Positions 63,028 through 64,000 of a DNA stretch of 64,000 nt are shown piece by piece. Made by a program: the position numbers and the translations under genes. The stretch lies in contig JAKUCV010006588.1 of NCBI GenBank assembly GCA_028386065.3, positions 1-64,000 on the forward strand. The letters run 5' to 3'. The DNA is from Turnera subulata. Lineage: Eukaryota; Streptophyta; Magnoliopsida; Malpighiales; Passifloraceae. Position 1 is the first letter of the stretch, and the number at the start of each line of letters is the position of its first letter. Under the pieces are notes generated by a model. It did no database searches, was not told the origin of the DNA, and saw nothing but the letters and a program-made list of their open reading frames with translations.

Positions 63028-64000
63028 TTAATTGACACCTGATGCAAGCACTGCAGGAACTTGTGTAGGCCACTCTGGTAGTATATACTGAAACATAGTA
63101 CGATATTCCTCCTGATAGCGACCAACCCTTTCATTCTTAGGTATTTTGTTGCTTTCTAACAGTTTCACTTCTCTGGTGTGTAGATTGCACGAGAAAATAC
63201 GATTCACCGAGCAGTAAGGGCGATACAGATTATAAACATCAAAGCGCCAATGTTGGGAGCGATCATAAACTATATGGTAATGAAGAAAGTAAACAATGCC
63301 TTCATCATTCGGGTCCAAACCTAAAACTTTTATACGTCCAGTACCTTTAATTTCGCGTAGCAAAGGAGCATCATCGGTGTCGAATTCGTCGTAAAAGAGA
63401 TTATACTTGAAGCTCCATTCCCCCTTCTCGTAGTCTTTTAATTCCCACATCCTAAGAAACAATCTGTCTCTTCTACCAACGTCGTCTTGTTGCAGTAATC
63501 GAAGCGACCCGCGACAGACTCCTAAAAACACACATGGAATGTCTTTGCCATCCTCATCAGGAGGGGTGTCAATTACGTGGCATCTCTCTGGCTCCAAGGG
63601 ATTATAGGCCACAATACATTCATAATTTGTTGGCATGAACAAAATCCCATTCCAAGAAACCATATCAAACCTACCATAAAAGTTAAAACAGCAACCCACT
63701 TCCTTGTCAATGGATTGCAGAGGTAATAAACCCTCTCTTTTAAGTCTAATGGATGGGTAGAGTGGCACAAGAGCAAGTCATTACATGAAGCAGCAATGCG
63801 AATGTGGGCTCTCCTACCACGCCCTCCCTTTCCACGCCTGAAACAAGGCAGAAAACCCAAGTCGAATCTCTTCTTGTCGGATTGGAATAGTGGATGCTGC
63901 AAGCGGCCAACGCAGTTTATGATAGAATGCTCTGTGTCCCGAGGAGTCTTCCTGCAGTTGGTGACCAGCGTGAAGGGCCGCGGTTGATCAATGTGGTTCT
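63028..64000 (-). pseudogene. F-box protein G, internal deletion, cut by window edge
   Basis: From the edge: DKKRFDLGFLPCFRRGKG, RRAHIRIAASCNDLLLCHST, YYLCNPLTRKWVAV; then about 65 residues present in C are missing (near 63690) with a frame change; then FDMVSWNGILFMPTNY, AYNPLEPERCHVIDTPPDED, LFLRMWELKDYEKGEWSFKY, LGLDPNDEGIVYFLHYH, ending LASGVN at 63028. It is the closest relative of C. The F-box itself lies beyond 64000. B has lost a similar region. Confidence 0.85.

Overview
The window is nuclear DNA of a flowering plant, most likely a eudicot. It has plant-type F-box genes with F-box-associated domains, SIRE-like and other Copia elements, Ty3 elements of the Athila and chromovirus kinds, plant L1-type LINEs, and hAT, CACTA and Mutator-like transposons. 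The sequence alone does not identify the species. No rRNA, tRNA gene or CRISPR array was seen.

The backbone is a tandem and inverted cluster of one F-box family (F-box plus F-box-associated substrate-binding domain, 450-470 aa, intronless coding regions). Three members look intact: A2 (10874-12220, +), C (45756-47165, -) and A3 (49940-51289, +). Others are broken: A1 (1-1233, -, one-base frameshift, cut by the window edge), H (13540-13974, split by a transposon), B (33672-34923), D (48500-49701), F (60555-61896), G (63028-64000, cut by the edge), plus many 3' relics. Pieces of an RPW8-type NLR NB-ARC domain were copied along with F-box 3' ends, and there is a ferroportin (SLC40A) fragment at 44.4-44.8 kb.

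Transposons fill the gaps and are deeply nested. A 2.8-kb hAT element with an 8-bp target duplication (6180-8991) carries exons of an unrelated host gene. F-box pseudogene H was split by a CACTA element (13975-28602), which was then hit by an 11.66-kb Copia element (Copia-1, 15112-26768, target duplication GATGG). A second Copia element (Copia-2, 35875-43968, target duplication TCTAA) has near-identical 190-bp LTRs but a ruined interior, and holds a nested LINE. The right side contains a Mutator-like element (51447-52949), a lone 605-bp LTR with its primer site, an Athila-like Ty3 3' half, and a chromovirus-like Ty3 gag. Several insertions can be verified inside the window, because uninterrupted paralogues of the target site are also present.

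Three things stand out. (1) Copia-1 carries about 28 pairs of the 12-bp palindrome AACATCGATGTT, ten in each LTR copy and eight internally; the two members of most pairs start 20-21 bp apart, i.e. two helical turns. (2) Copia-2 carries arrays of small hairpins with different stems and a conserved loop, and one class is shared with a different LTR family at 53.3 kb. (3) Both Copia elements hold, in antisense and between such arrays, homologous copies of an unusual chimeric ORF: an unrecognised 115-aa N-terminal region joined to the first half of a LINE endonuclease domain. One copy is open, the other has two stops. I do not recognise this gene; it is the best candidate in the window for something undescribed.
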